This document shows positions 1 through 38,943 of a DNA stretch of 64,000 bases, piece by piece. The notes under the pieces are model-generated. The model worked only from the letters and a program-made list of their open reading frames with translations, was not told the DNA's origin and did not search any database. The translations under genes were made by a program, and so were the position numbers. The stretch is from Mastigias papua (lineage: Eukaryota; Cnidaria; Scyphozoa; Rhizostomeae; Mastigiidae): assembly GCA_964019165.1 (NCBI GenBank), contig OZ025272.1, positions 842,701 to 906,700 on the forward strand. Direction: 5' to 3'. The first letter of the stretch is position 1, and each line of letters starts with the position of its first letter.

Positions 1-356
1 TTTCATTTCCAACAATCCCTCATATCTAAATCTCTTGTTTATTACTTCCTTCTTTCCTATTAAGATCTTTATCTTCATGCCCATTTCTTAACTTTCCTAC
101 TTTTTGTCTCCCCTTTTTATGGCTTCATCAGTCGTTCCTACCTCCTCCTTTCCACCTATTATACTTCTTTCACTGGCCCCCAGTCCCTTTCCAATCTTCT
201 TACTCTGTTTCCTCCTTTCCTGACGTTAAATTTCACTTCCTTATCACCCAGCTTAAATCTACAGACTATCTCAACAACCTAAAAGTGCTTGCAAAAGACA
301 GGAAAACGTGGGGCACATTAGTAGTGAAGGATATTTATGGGGCTGCTAAAGCAGAA

Positions 357-985
<629 letters not shown>

Positions 986-1029
986 GTTATTCTCTATTAT
1001 TGTCTCATTTGTATATTTTCTATTTATTT

Positions 1030-1191
1030 TTAGTCATAAGCTTCATTGCTGAGAAAAACCACGATTTACACAAGCTCTTTTGCGCAGCTATTGACAAGGA
1101 CAATGATATTACACACTTGTTTAGCAGGAAAAGAAGACTGCGAAGGAGGATAAACGAAGGAAAATTTCTAGATATAGGTCTTGGTTCTTAA
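1030..1191 (+). CDS. Probable terminal exon of an unidentified upstream gene
   Basis: An open frame follows a pyrimidine-rich acceptor (TTTATTTTTAG at about 1023-1033) and stops at 1189-1191; AATAAA follows at 1203-1208. The residues run from about [15 protein letters not shown] through a basic stretch ([10 protein letters not shown]) to the end FLDIGLGS. Entry would be in phase 1. This looks like the last coding exon and 3' end of a + strand gene whose remainder lies left of the window, though upstream exons could also be hidden beyond the TA tracts. I do not recognise the family and assign no function. It could be a chance frame. Confidence 0.33.
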   Translation, partial: LVISFIAEKNHDLHKLFCAAIDKDNDITHLFSRKRRLRRRINEGKFLDIGLGS

Positions 1192-1208
1192 TTAAATTTT
1201 CAAATAAA

Positions 1209-2218
1209 GCGCATTTGCCAAGAAGTTTTGTTCTTTTTTATTCTCTTAAACAATATGAGTGCTATTCAATGGCCTAAGAGAATCGAAAAGAAGATGGACT
1301 TGTCATCTTCTAATTGGGCCTACAGTATCAGACAATATATGAGACAACATTGGTAATGCTATCGGTCTGAAAGTTTGTTTACGTAGACCTGCAATCCAAT
1401 CAAACTTAGACGTGGCTTGTAATGATATTTTACGGCTATAGCAGTATCGGAGAAACCTTAAACTAACAATTTTATGTGCAGTTTTAGAGAGAGCTCTCTG
1501 CAGATTACGTTATACATGCATTAAGATAGATCCATTTTAAAGTAGAGTTTTATAAATACATTTTTATTTCCCATGAGTATGGCAGCAAAACATGCATGAT
1601 TCCGTGATTGCAGTATTATTCTCCAATACACAAGCTGCGGGAAAGATATGCAGCTCTGAATTTTCCTGTAAAAACCCTGGCCCAATGTGTGCTCTCACAA
1701 GTGCACTCACAAGTGCTTTCTAGCAAAATTGGGCATTAGCGAAGTGATGGTCATTTTGCCCCTGGATAAGCAGTTTTCTCTCAACTCCTGCTAATCCCTT
1801 ATATCCATATAGGATGTATGTCCCGTCTTTGTATACTTTGCCCCCTTCTCTAACACCTATATCCCTAGTGGTATGTTGCTTCCCGTGATCCCATTCGTTC
1901 TTTGTTATCATCCTGAATAAAGCTAGATATGATGGCGGATTGGGATGGTGTGCCGCAAAACTCTATTGGAAAACACGATTTCCCACGCCATCCTTAAGTC
2001 ATGAGTGGAAGTTGATATCGAATATGAAATGCTTTATTTTTTTCGCTGTAAAATGAAAGGGATGTTTTAGTTATTTGAGAAGTATACGATCGTATTTTTG
2101 GATTTGTATACGTGCCAACATCGCTGAAACCAAGCAATTCGACCACACGTAAATCTACTCTTCGCGTCAACCGTTTAGTTTTTGTACTTTGCATGATATA
2201 CAAAACTGTAGCAGGCAA
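1209..2218. other. Intergenic, no gene seen
   Basis: About 1 kb between the AATAAA at 1203 and the ZNRF-like start codon. The minus-strand frame at 1720-1911 (63 codons) has no recognised domain. The stretch just before 2219 is presumably promoter and 5' UTR of the ZNRF-like gene, but I see no convincing core promoter motif. Confidence 0.5.
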
Positions 2219-5200
2219 ATGGGAGGAAAACAGTCTACGAATTCACCAACTTCTAGACGGCAAAATAGAACTAGTTTCGCCCATACGCCATCATCGATTG
2301 TTGCTGCTGGCAGTGACCCAGGGCAGCCTTCAAGCAGCCATGATAGAATTCGTGCTCGAACTTTCAACGAAATAGGAAATGAAAGTCGACCATTAGTTGT
2401 GCCTCATGGATTATTTGCTGCTAGATATGCATCGGATTTCGGACTCTCAACAACTAGTCCATCCGCTGCCAGAGCGAGAAGAAGGAGGAGACGGGAAAGG
2501 GATGAATCGAACGAAACCAATTCATTGCCTTCTCAGTTTTTCTCAGCATTCCTCTCTGGTAGGTATTTGGCTACTTGACACATTTTTGTTGCCCTTCGTT
2601 AGCGAAATCAGTAGAAGCTCGAGAGTGATTGGTGCTATCGATTCCTTTATCTCTAGAAGCTGTTTGTCATTCTACCTCTTCCCTAGCTTTCTTTTCGTAC
2701 AACAGAGTGAAATTGTTTATGGGCTGAAAGTAGAAAAATATGTTGTACTTACTGATGAGAATGTAACTTCTGAGCAATAGAAGGATATTTCAAATAAACA
2801 GGGCTGATAAAATTTTGTGAACTATTGCGCAATCATAGTTGTAGGTCTCCGTTAAGTGTTGATCAAATGTAAATAAACACTGCAATAAAGAAGTAAATTG
2901 CCCTGTTTAGAAGCAGAGTTTTATTGAAATTGATATCAAAAGTAGATACTAAGAATGCCATAATCCATTTACAATATTTTGAGCCTTCTGATAGTTGTTT
3001 TCTATATTGTAACTGCAGGGGAAAGTGCTGGTAGATTCTTCCTACTTTGTTTGCTTGTACTAGGCAAACCAAATCTTCCTGATTCATCAAGGTCATCTGT
3101 TGTATTTCCTAATGAATTTCATTTAGTTTTCAAACTTGCTTTCATATGTTGTTGATCAGTACCTATCTGTGTTCTGTGAAACATTATCACAAACTGACAG
3201 ATTTAATTATTTCTTGGAACCCCAATTCAAATATTCAACCAAGATTTCAAGCTACTCATTGAACCTATCGCAGTATTAAATCACTAGTCTCCCAGGAATT
3301 TGTGAAGAAAATTTCTAATGCCTGGATTTTGTACCTCATTGATATTATAATCAGTGTCATTTGACTTTTTGTTTCATTTTCCTTTGTAATCAAGTAAAAA
3401 ACCAGTCCTGAAAAGGTGGGGGCAAAATGGGAAAACAATTCATAGCTTTCTTTGTCTTTAAATTTATTGTGATATCTTTTAATGCAATCATATAATTTTA
3501 TCCTTTCAGAGCTCAAGTGCCCAGTGTGTAACAAGACTCTGCATTCTGATACTTTGGATGTACATTTAGTTGAATGTTTGTCAAAGCCACGCATATCATA
3601 CAATGGTAGCGTTTATTGCTTTATTTGTTAAACCAATATTGGCTGTATCTTATTAATATAAGAACAGTTAGTATGTCTGGAAACATCTGGAAAAATTATG
3701 ACATATTCATCATAAGGTTTTGTTTGTGGAAGTTTGTTAAAGTTGTAATTACAGTCATAATAAAACCTGGTTTACCATCATCACAAGAATCAATGAAGTC
3801 AGTGACATAGTTGCCTTGTTGCTATAGGGAATTCCAAGAATTTTAAGAAATACTTCAGAAATATTTAAGGCTGGATTCGACAAAATATTAAGAAACATCC
3901 AGGCTGAAAGGAGAAAGTTTGTTTCTTATGTAAAAATGTGTGTAGTTGATAGTTCTGAAAGAGTTAGAATGCTACTTTAAAAGCACACCCATGCATATTT
4001 TGAAGTGTATACACCCCTGATCTGATAAACCCTGCTTGTTAAGCAGTTTTATGCAACAATATACTTTTATACTGAGTAAATGTATCCATAAGTGGCCAGT
4101 CTACAGTTCATTGTAGGTAAAAAGTACATCAAAATTCTTGTTTGTAGACAGAACTATTCAAATTTGACTATTTCTGCTGCTCATTTGCTAATTCCATTTA
4201 TTCACATGACATTGTACTGTGACTCATTAACACATGCTTGGTTCCTCAATTTCACAACAGTATTATCATTGCTGACATTCAATTTATCAGTATCCTATCC
4301 AATAACAAGCTAGGATTATTGTACAGGTAGTGATGAATTAGGGTTTATACCATTGTGATTGCTGCAAACATTTTGGTACTTATGTCATATTGAGATGCAA
4401 TACAGTTTTGTGGTATTGTTCACTGTTGACAAACAACTAATACAGAGTTATTCATAGTATATCACAGAGGCATTTTATGTATTTCATTCCAGCTGATGTG
4501 CTCACAGCTGATGCTGGTGAATGTATCATATGCTTTGATGATATGTCCAGAGGTATTTTTGATGTTGTTTTTTGAATGTAGAGTATGTAAATGAAGACAG
4601 TCATTTCCTGCATGTACCAATATATTAAGGAAACAGGTCATATATGACTTTGAAAGAACATTTAAACTTTCTTTTAAGCCATCTATGGTCTGTTTCCTTT
4701 GTAGATTAATTTGGTATCTATATTGTATGGATATTAAATGCATTTTATTTAAGAAGTATATTTGGATGAATCATTTGATGAGAATAATGATTTTTATAAA
4801 AGGAAATACTCATAAATCATTTTCTGGTCCAGGCTAAGGAATTTCCCATATAACTTTTATTGTTGGGGTGAAACAAGTATTTTCAAGCAGTATTTCAAGA
4901 CATTTGTTTTATAACCAAATGCTTGAATTGGTATTGCAAATGTGTTCATGGTCTCTTCTTTTCGTGATAAATCTGATTTCCCTTTTGTAAATAGCATTGA
5001 AGTTTCATGATTCATTGTTCATTCATTATTCAACATTATACCCCATAGAGTTATTTCTGTTATTTGGAGCCATAAGGGATGTTTGTGACACTTTTCTATC
5101 TTCTTTAGGACAGACAATAGCTCGGCTGCCTTGTTTGTGCATATATCACAAGAGGTAAGTGCAAACCATTTGCAAAAATCAATTATTTGCAATTTTGTGT

Positions 5201-8033
5201 ATCAACTTATTCCTGCTTGCCCTTACTTTATTCCCAAATTGCAATAAAAATTTTGTAAAAATCACAGGCCCTTCAGATGTATACAGAAGGATGAAATTTG
5301 GCTGTCAGCCATAGTTCTTATTTTCATGTGTTTGGGATTATTACATAGGTCTACTACCTGTGGGTGCAATTTTGCATTTCAGTTTGTTCTTAATGGGCCT
5401 AATCAGTAAGAGGACTAGGCATTCATGATTCATTCATGCTACTTTTTTCAACACTTGTTCAAAAATTAGCTGGATAATAGGCAACTAGAGCTGGGATTTG
5501 TTTCAAAAACTGTCAGCTACTCAATAGTTTGGTAAAGAAGTTGTTAGCAGCTGCACAACAAAAGCCTTATATTTTTGTGTTGGCCTCAAATTTTGTTTTG
5601 TCTTGGTCTTGTATGAAGTTAATGCAAAGACATTGCAACTTCAGATACTTTCAAACCATTGGACAGTTCTTTGTTTCCAGTTGGTTATGTAAAAATGGGA
5701 AATAGGCGCTGGATTTACCAGTTTGAAGTGAATCCTATAGCAGGATGCTTAGCGAGACTCATTAGACATGACACATGCGATTACACGTCTCTTTTATATT
5801 AAAATTGTCTATACGACGGCAGTACTGGACTGTTCAGAAGTTAAGAAAGTTCAGTACTTGATACACATGAAATTCACAGTTTTACAAAAGCATGGCACTC
5901 TTTCATTCTATGTTTTTCAGTGTCGTATTTGTATAGTGCTTGTTTGACTTCGCAGCACCGCAGTGCTACGCAAGCATGCATATTCTTGCTAGGAAAGTCT
6001 TGAGAAGGTTTTCGCATTGAAACCATATACACGCTTTTTTATAAGAACATCGAATTTCGATGAAGTCTAGTTATGTTCTTAACTTTTTTGGCTTGAAAGC
6101 TCAAAATGTTCTTAGCATGTTCTTAATTTCCCCTGTTTTTATAATGTTCACTGATTTCTCAAAAGAGCGATAATTGCTCGAAAAGGAGCCGCGGGTCACA
6201 TTATATGGAGATAAGATAAGTCAATATAAAGATAAGTCAAATGATTTGATAGACATCAGTGAAATTGAGGGGTTCATATAATATAAATATAAAAAGAAAA
6301 CAAGATGGTCTTTGCTGTAAATATTTTTTGCGTTTTTCTAGTCTTTTGTTTGTATTTTACTCTTTTTATCTATGTGTTTTGAAAGAAAGTTATGAAGCCT
6401 TCACATGTTCTTAAAAAATTCTTAACTTTTTGGCATTTGAAGCCTTGTGTTCTTATATGGTTTGTTCTTATAGACAAAAACGTGTAGCGTTCAGAAAGGT
6501 CGGAACTGCACGAAAAAAGCTTCCTTGTAAAAACGTGTATATTGACGTATATACTAGTGGTTTTAGATGTGAGTGCCACTATGATTGATGATAAATAATT
6601 TGTGAACAAGTAAATAAACTTGTGTAGATAAAAAAATTCTGAGAAGGTGTATTGGTCAGAAGTGAAAAAAGTTGTTAGTGGATGACACGAAAAAGGCACC
6701 ACCCGGATTCGAACCGGGGATCTCCTGTTTACTAGACAGGCGCTTTAACCGCTAAGCCATGGCGCCGATGCTGAAGGAGAGGGAAACTCGTTATTTATTT
6801 CCAAAGCTATCACCCGAAACCGAGAAAATATGCAGAAACGCTGACAACAATAGGCAATATGAGTGTCGATTTTTGGGACTTTATCCCTTCCAAGCTGGGA
6901 AGGAACTTACATTGATCGTACGGGTTTGCGATCAGAAGTTCTCTATTAGAAACGTGAGCCTGAACGACTGAGAGCAGTGTTATATAACTCATCTCTCAAC
7001 AGTAGGCCTAGGTGCCAAACAAAATGTTTCGTTAGAAATAATGAGATGACAGTAATGCAACCAGCCATTGATGTAAGATTATTAGAAACTCCTTAGATTA
7101 AAGTTTTTTCAAATTGGTGAAAAACTAACATATCACAGACAACATAGTGCAAGCTACAGATAGTGTACCTTTGATAAAGAATGTAATCTATTGACTATAG
7201 TACATAATATTTTTTAACTTTAAAGCTATCAATATCCATCTTGTTTCCCAGAGAAATGACAGCCACGTTTCATGCCAGTTTTATCTTAGGTTACATTTAA
7301 AAGACTAAACTGACTTTCCGTTCTTGAATTATTATTGCCGTAGTAAATGTTCTTTGTTTTTAACTGTTTGTGTTATTATCTGCAACGAGCTATGCTCTGA
7401 AACCATAAACAACCCTTGAATAGCACCAAAGGTGTACATATACTGTATGTCCAGACCTGTTTTGCAATGTTTTTACCAGTTTGTTCTTATTTTTCTCTTT
7501 GTTACAATGTGTTTTATTTTTAGATGCATATTTGTAGCATAGCCTGAAAATTGTCCAGATATTGCTATAACGCATTTTAAACAGCACACTGATGCCCTTA
7601 GTAGTTACGAATCTTCTCTTTTTCACGTTAAAGCTGTATAGATGATTGGTTTCAACGAAGTAGGACATGCCCCGAGCATCCAGAGCAGCCCGTCTCACCA
7701 GCAATGGCATTACATGAGACTACGGAAACACAGCAATCAGAGAGCTGTTTAGATCAATACAAGGTATTTAGCATTCACAATTTAACTTTGAAAGAAAACC
7801 ATTTTAATTGCATTCTAGGACCAATTCAATACTTAGCCGATATTAGCTTGATTAACAAGTTGAAGAAAGGCCTTGCCGGTATCCGCATGAACTTGAACTC
7901 CACTGATGATAAGTATGGAAACATACAACCATGCAGAACAGCTTTCTGTCCTATTCAGACTTCATTAAGAAGATACTTGCTAGAAATTCCGAAAGTTTGT
8001 TGTATCCATTGCACTTTCACGAGTAACTTTTAA
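2219..8033 (+). CDS. ZNRF1/2-type E3 ubiquitin-protein ligase, five exons
   Basis: Exons: 2219-2558, 3510-3605, 4493-4552, 5109-5154, 7634-8033; GT-AG junctions, frame kept, 313 aa as read. The start is fixed by the N-terminus MGGKQST, the N-myristoylation signal of ZNRF1/ZNRF2. A disordered Ser/Arg-rich region follows, then a zinc-finger-like segment at about residues 114-142 (C117-x2-C120, H132, C136, ending CLSKPRISYN). The RING lies at about 156-196: C156-x2-C159, LPCLCIYHKSC, then TCPEHP. ZNRF proteins are membrane-associated ligases on endosomes and lysosomes that transfer ubiquitin from an E2; that role is family knowledge. The last exon runs about 115 residues past the RING, whereas vertebrate ZNRF1/2 (about 230-240 aa) end soon after PEHP. 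An alternative splice at 7762|gtattt to about 7817 would end the protein as KDQFNT. The C-terminus is therefore uncertain; the rest is firm. Intron 4 contains an antisense tRNA gene. Confidence 0.88.
6694..6766 (-). tRNA. tRNA-Thr (anticodon AGT)
   Basis: On the minus strand a 73-nt cloverleaf folds fully. The acceptor stem is GGCGCCA with TGGTGCC (one G-T pair), the discriminator is T, and the D arm contains TAGCGGTTAAA. The anticodon stem is CCTGT/ACAGG with a seven-base loop CTAGTAA, so the anticodon is AGT (threonine). The variable loop has five bases, and the T arm is CCCGG-TTCGAAT-CCGGG. There is no intron. The internal B box GGTTCGAATCC is intact and a TTTT pol III terminator follows directly (6693-6690 on the minus strand). 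The gene looks functional. It lies antisense inside intron 4 of the ZNRF-like gene. Confidence 0.96.
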
Positions 8034-8943
8034 GTTTGTGTTTTTGCATGGCAGCAAGCTGGAATTTTTTTGCACCATATAGAGTCTAAACTTTTCGCAG
8101 AATTACTGTGACGTCCTTATGGGATACAGATACAAATACAAATATAGATACAAAATATAAAATATAGATACAAATATAGCCACGTAACAATATCGATTCT
8201 TGAAAAGCCATTTTTTATTAGGTTATGCCTCGTCTGGCTATGAATTTGTGTCTTATCTATTATTGGGCTTCATTGCATGAAAGTTTAGTTTTTTGTACGA
8301 ATTATTCGATAGAATATATGCACTTAAGATGTATTATACGATAGGCAATCTATGTACCTTCGATGGAGCAGATGAAGGAATCGTCCTCTTTTGATACATT
8401 TCATTATCATTGGACAATTTTCGTTTCAGGAATAATCACGTGATGCGGTGCTCGGGTATAGTAAAGTGGATCGCCTCGTCACACGTATTTTATAACAATT
8501 CTTTTCTGGTCTCATCAGAGGAATTTTGTTTGTAAACTAAATCATGGATGGAATAGTTATTTAATTGCTGTTGAGTCAAATCAGCCTAGCTCGGAATAAG
8601 GAGTGGTAAATGGTAGGAGTGACAGTTTGCCGACATGTTAGCTTCGTTTCAATATCAAAAGTGCACGAAGTTGTAAGCATTTTGCTGAAAGAGAAGTCTT
8701 TACTGGATTTAATCGTCTACATGGTTAGTATTGGCAGACGTACGCTACATACTTTGCCATACTTTTGCACTTCTGTCACCAACTTTAAGTAGTTTATCTG
8801 TTGATTTCTTCTACTCGTAGCCACTTGTAATTTTCAATTAAGTTTGTTTCCCAGTAGTTTAATCTGTGTAAAGTGTGGCTGTCTTATTTAAGTGCAAACC
8901 TGAAATATTTAATGTCCTAGCAAATTTGTGGAATGATTTAGGC
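8034..8943. other. Probable 3' UTR and intergenic DNA
   Basis: No further coding exon is recognised after the ZNRF stop. A short degenerate tandem repeat of the type GATACAAATATA occupies about 8124-8178. The remainder is AT-rich with only short open frames. Confidence 0.5.
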
Positions 8944-9172
8944 TAGGGGTGGGCAAACTACCGCCCGCTGGCCACAATCCAGCCCTCGAAGGTAATTTTT
9001 GTGGCCCTCAAGCAGATAGCCCCAATTTTTACCTTCATTGCACTGTAAAATCGTTAAGATTTATCATGGTCTGACAAGTTCACGGTCTGCTTCGTTTAGT
9101 GCACCTTTGGCCCATTTACGGGGGAAAGATTGGACGGATCTGGCCCACCCTCATAAAAGTTGCCCACCCCTG
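8944..9172. mobile_element. Non-autonomous hAT-type MITE with 8-bp target duplication
   Basis: The ends are TAGGGGTGGGCAAACT on the left and AGTTGCCCACCCCTG on the right. They are inverted repeats of the well-known hAT terminus CAGGGGTGGGC, with the first base changed C to T at the left end. Both sides carry the same octamer ATTTAGGC (8936-8943 and 9173-9180), the 8-bp target-site duplication typical of hAT elements. The 229-bp interior is more GC-rich than its surroundings, contains GGCCC-type motifs and has no transposase frame. It must have moved with a transposase supplied in trans. Confidence 0.93.
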
Positions 9173-9180
9173 ATTTAGGC

Positions 9181-11952
<2,772 letters not shown>

Positions 11953-14628
11953 ATGGACGACGACAAGGAGCTCGAGGCTCTTAGGGCCCAAAGGATGGCA
12001 CAGCTACAACAGCAAATGGGAGGGGTATGTTATATAGAGTATCACATAAGGTTGTCCTATTAATTTCTCATACTTATGCCAAGTGTTTCTTATTTCCTTT
12101 TTCATGAGATCGAGCACAGTGCATTGCTTTATCTCTCTTTTGTTATGGCCTGTAGAAGCTGGTGTGTTATTTCCATATTGCCTTAACTTTCTTGCTATTT
12201 CATTTTTTCTAGGCTGGACACAGTTCTGAACAGCAGAGAAAGCAGCAGGAAGAGGCGATGAGAAGGTAAGACCGCATGTAACGACTAACTCCAACAAAGC
12301 AATCATAGGCAGGTCTGGCACCCAAGCAATCTGTATGTAAGTTCTACGAACGATTTTTAATTCAAACCCATTAATGACATCTCATAATAAAGAAGGAATT
12401 TTTCTATTCATTATTTTTACAGGGAAGAAGACATGAGAAATTCTCTACTTTCACAGATACTAGACCAAAATGCAAGAGCTAGATGTAGGTATCTTACAAA
12501 AGAATGGAATGATTTCTCGTATATTTCCTGCTGAGGAAGTTTAGAATTAACAAATGCAGATAGAAATTATAACTCTATAAACCAATTAAAGCAAAACCTG
12601 AGAACTTAAAGCACTTTTTATTTCAAATGACACAAGCCATTTTCCCATTTTAAACTGTTTGTTAGTTGATCCTGATCCTATGGCATCTTTAATATACTTT
12701 TACTGGAAATTTGTATACTCATAATCATAAAAGAATTTGTTGCTAGCTAGCCTTGATATTCTGTCACCAGATATAAAAGAGTGCCAACTGATCACTTTGC
12801 CTAGTATATAGTTGTAGATTATTTGCTCATAAAGGTCCTTTGTGAAATTATCACATTAGGTCTTGATGAACATTGATCAACACTGATTGCATTTGGATGC
12901 CATAGCATTTAGACTGCATCTTAACTAATATTCATCCATAGATCTTTCTATGTATGGTACAGAAGTGTTGCCACACAACTAACTATATCAAGCAAGTTGA
13001 ATCAATGGTGCTGTATCTTGTCATTCAAAATAGATTTTGTATTAGTCTATTTGATTGGAGATAATTATTTATTTTTCATTGTCAGTAAATAGTATTGCAC
13101 TGGTTAAACCAGAGAAAGCAAAGATGCTTGAGAACATGCTAATACAGATGGCCCAAAGAGGACAACTTCCTGGAAAAGTAAGCATTGACTGATGTAGAAA
13201 GGTTTTTATATAACTATATCTTTTATGCTCAATGTAGAATTTTTACAACTTATGAATCACCAAATGACACTACATACAGAGCACTTTACCACACTACAAA
13301 GATGATACCCCTAGGAACAAACTATCATGAATAACCTGAGGCCATTCCATAAAAGGCATAGAACTAAGCTAAACTTAAAGGTATGATTATGAAAAGCTAC
13401 TTATGAAGCAATTACCAGTAACTACAGAAACCTGTTTTGCAGTAGATGTTGAGCTCACAAATTGAAATTGTTAGGAAACAGATACCCCAGCCAAGAGTGT
13501 GCAAATGACAACAGGTGCCATTACTGCCTTGTCCAGTTTCTCAACCCCCCTGCAGAAATACTGAGCCTGTAACTATATGTTGGATACATATATACATACA
13601 TGCTGTAATTTCTCTTTTAAGCCCCCTCTCTAGTAAACCCCTCTCAAGTAAACCCCTCTCAAGTAAGCCCTCTCTCAAGTGAGCCCCCTCTAGTAAGCCC
13701 CCCATTTGCAGAAGGAAAATTTTGTTAAGCCCCCCGCTCTATTAAACCCCCTCAAAAATGTGAATACTGCCAAATATAGGTTATATTCATAACTAGCATA
13801 AACTTTGTGGTATTGATGACATTCATTATTGTGGCAGCAAACCAAATCAACATCAAGCTAATATAACTTGTTTGATCAACATCGCTTTGGAAACCTGCAT
13901 ATCTAACTGTTAGGTTCCCTGCAAAGGAAAGTTTAGAGGGACAATCATCCTCTTAAGCTAGTGTACACTGATGATGTACTGCCAGATTAAATAAGCAAAT
14001 AAATAAATATATATATATAAAGTATGTATGAAATGTTATATAATTATATATATATATTTATATGTATGTTTAGATACACAAATATCTGTGACTTGGATCC
14101 CAAGAAATTTTTTCTTTCAAGACTGGCTATTTTCATCCCATCAATTGGATTCTTCAACTCCTTTTATTCTCTTTTTGCTTGTTGTCTCTACAGATGGATG
14201 AAAATGGTCTGAAGGGACTTCTAGAGACTGTGAACCAGAATATAGAAAAATCGACGAAAGTAACGGTGAGCTGCTGTCGCCTGTAGAATTTTGTAAATTT
14301 TGCAAAATTATTATTTGATCCATGTATGAATTAGGAAGACTGCAGAGGTGTAAGGCAATCTACCAGAGCTGTTGTCATAGATGTTAAAGTTGAGTATACA
14401 ATATGCTATTAGAAAGCCGACGAGAAGTAACAAGTTGTATGGAATTGTCGAATCATTCGATCTAAAGAAGAAAGCTAAATGTTATCTTTTTTGTCGTCGT
14501 ACTTATATTCAAAGTAATAAGTTATTCTTGGAGGACCAAGGGAATGTCATTGCTGTTTATTCTTTGCCTCTTGATTTTAGATCAACAGACGACGATACGC
14601 GATGGATTCAGATGAAGATGATTACTAA
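11953..14628 (+). CDS. PDCD5: Programmed cell death protein 5 (PDCD5/TFAR19), six exons
   Basis: Exons: 11953-12024, 12213-12265, 12423-12484, 13086-13177, 14194-14265, 14581-14628; all GT-AG, 132 aa (human 125). The N-terminus [19 protein letters not shown] matches the family's N-terminal helix. The core follows as [14 protein letters not shown] and [20 protein letters not shown], then [10 protein letters not shown]. The protein ends with the family's acidic tail, DSDEDDY. PDCD5 is a small, conserved three-helix-bundle protein implicated in apoptosis and in regulating the CCT/TRiC chaperonin; these roles are family knowledge. The coding sequence looks intact. Two introns are a few hundred bases or less, and intron 4 (13178-14193) carries a C-rich minisatellite. 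KARS begins about 1.5 kb downstream on the same strand. Confidence 0.96.
13617..13754. repeat. Degenerate C-rich minisatellite in PDCD5 intron 4
   Basis: Repeating units of about 15-16 bp of the type AGTAAACCCCTCTCA alternate with AAGCCCCC, the last copies being separated by short spacers. This is a sharp, C-rich island in an AT-rich intron. It may be an internal array of a small transposable element, but no terminal repeats were identified. Confidence 0.75.
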
Positions 14629-16172
14629 TTTCTTGTAAGACTTTTCAGATGATAAATTAGATCTTAAAAGTTAAAAAATTGGAAACGATGAAGTCATTTG
14701 CCGACTGTATTACTATTTTCAATTTTCTATTTGCCGATTAATTGCTCCAAGGTATTCATTACCATTAGACTAACGGCAATCGTCGTCATTACATGGATGT
14801 ATTGAGGATTTATTACCGTATATTTTACTCAGGAGCATATATAATACTTTCATGGTATTTTCAAAGCCCAATTACCATAGGCAGTCAGTAGGTTGTGTGA
14901 TTTCGGTGAAATCATTGATCAGTCATTTTGATATGTTAGTTAGACGGTATGGAGGTTGTATGGGGACCATTATCTCCCCTCTGAGCATCCTTTCGATTCG
15001 TAAGCATATGCCTATTTTGAAGAGTACACGAAATACTTTAATTAGAACTTATCTAGACAGTAACTTGCCTTTATCTTCTAGATGTCAAGAATCTGAGTTT
15101 GGCCGGACCTGCTTTTCAGCTGTTATTTGTTGGAATATACCAGTGTCTCGCTAAACACCTGAGGCTACAACTGGGTTTTTCCTCCGCAGGGTTTTTGAAC
15201 AGCGAGCAGTCGGAATACGTTTTACTCTTGACTAATGCATTAAATGAACTTAAGATAGCTCAGTTATTATTTGTTTAGAAAGATTTTTATTTCAATTTCT
15301 CTATTAATTTGCTGATCGATGTGAAAGTTGCAACATTGTCTCTCCGTCTGATTTCATGTATTGTGCGTATCTTAATGTTTATCTCTAGAAAATGCCTGCA
15401 CGTGGGGGCTATTATAGAGTGCTGAGAGCAGTTCTAACAATCTTTTCTAAGTAACGCCCCACCAAGGGAAAACTACGTGGATCCTTGCACCAATCAACGT
15501 TATTGAAAGAAGACTATTTCCTTGTTGACGGACGGATACAGCCGACTAGAGAAGCCTTGGTAGGCCATCTACAGCATACATTACATCGGTCATTTAACAG
15601 ATCAAATGGCTGTCTTTCAGATCAACTAACTTTGCGGACAGAAATCGAAGGAAGACTACTTTAACCAACGCCAAGTTCAAATTACCTTTTGATTAATCAA
15701 TCACCTATCTATGCTAAACAAAAGTTGTCTGCATCCAACGAACCATGTCAGTCGGACGTACTGATTATCTGATCCTTTACAGGATGCAGAATCGGAGCTT
15801 AAGATGCAGTTTTCAGCGTATGGTTTCTTGCATTTGTTAGATCTTGCTTTTTGAAAATTCAGGCCCTTTGGAAGTTTTGTTATCAGCTGGGCATACAGTG
15901 ATTGGAGTGAAATGTTGTTGTCGTTGCATGACATCAGGTGGGCCTAAGTTGCATAAAACCTTTGGTTTTGTAGTAATACTAGAGTCTTTTCCTGTGGACG
16001 AAGCTCTCTGTCAGCCAATAAATGATTATGTTGGCATAGAATGTTCGCAAGAGGCTGTGTGATCTTACATCAGATAAAAAGAGTTGCACCATCATTTCAA
16101 CACAACCTTGTTACATCAGCCGCGTTCCGATATTCTTTCTTTTGCGGCCACGAGGATTTAGGAGAGGCCAAG
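14629..16172. other. PDCD5 3' UTR and intergenic DNA before KARS
   Basis: No conserved coding exon is recognised. Open frames at 14852-15154 and 15844-16062 (+) show no known domain. The last part contains GCGGCCACG shortly before the KARS start and is presumably its promoter and 5' UTR. Confidence 0.5.

Positions 16173-38943
<22,771 letters not shown>

Noticed and set aside
1720..1911. Minus-strand frame thought to resemble an endonuclease fragment of a non-LTR element
   Set aside because: The resemblance is limited to a few residues and no neighbouring reverse transcriptase was seen.
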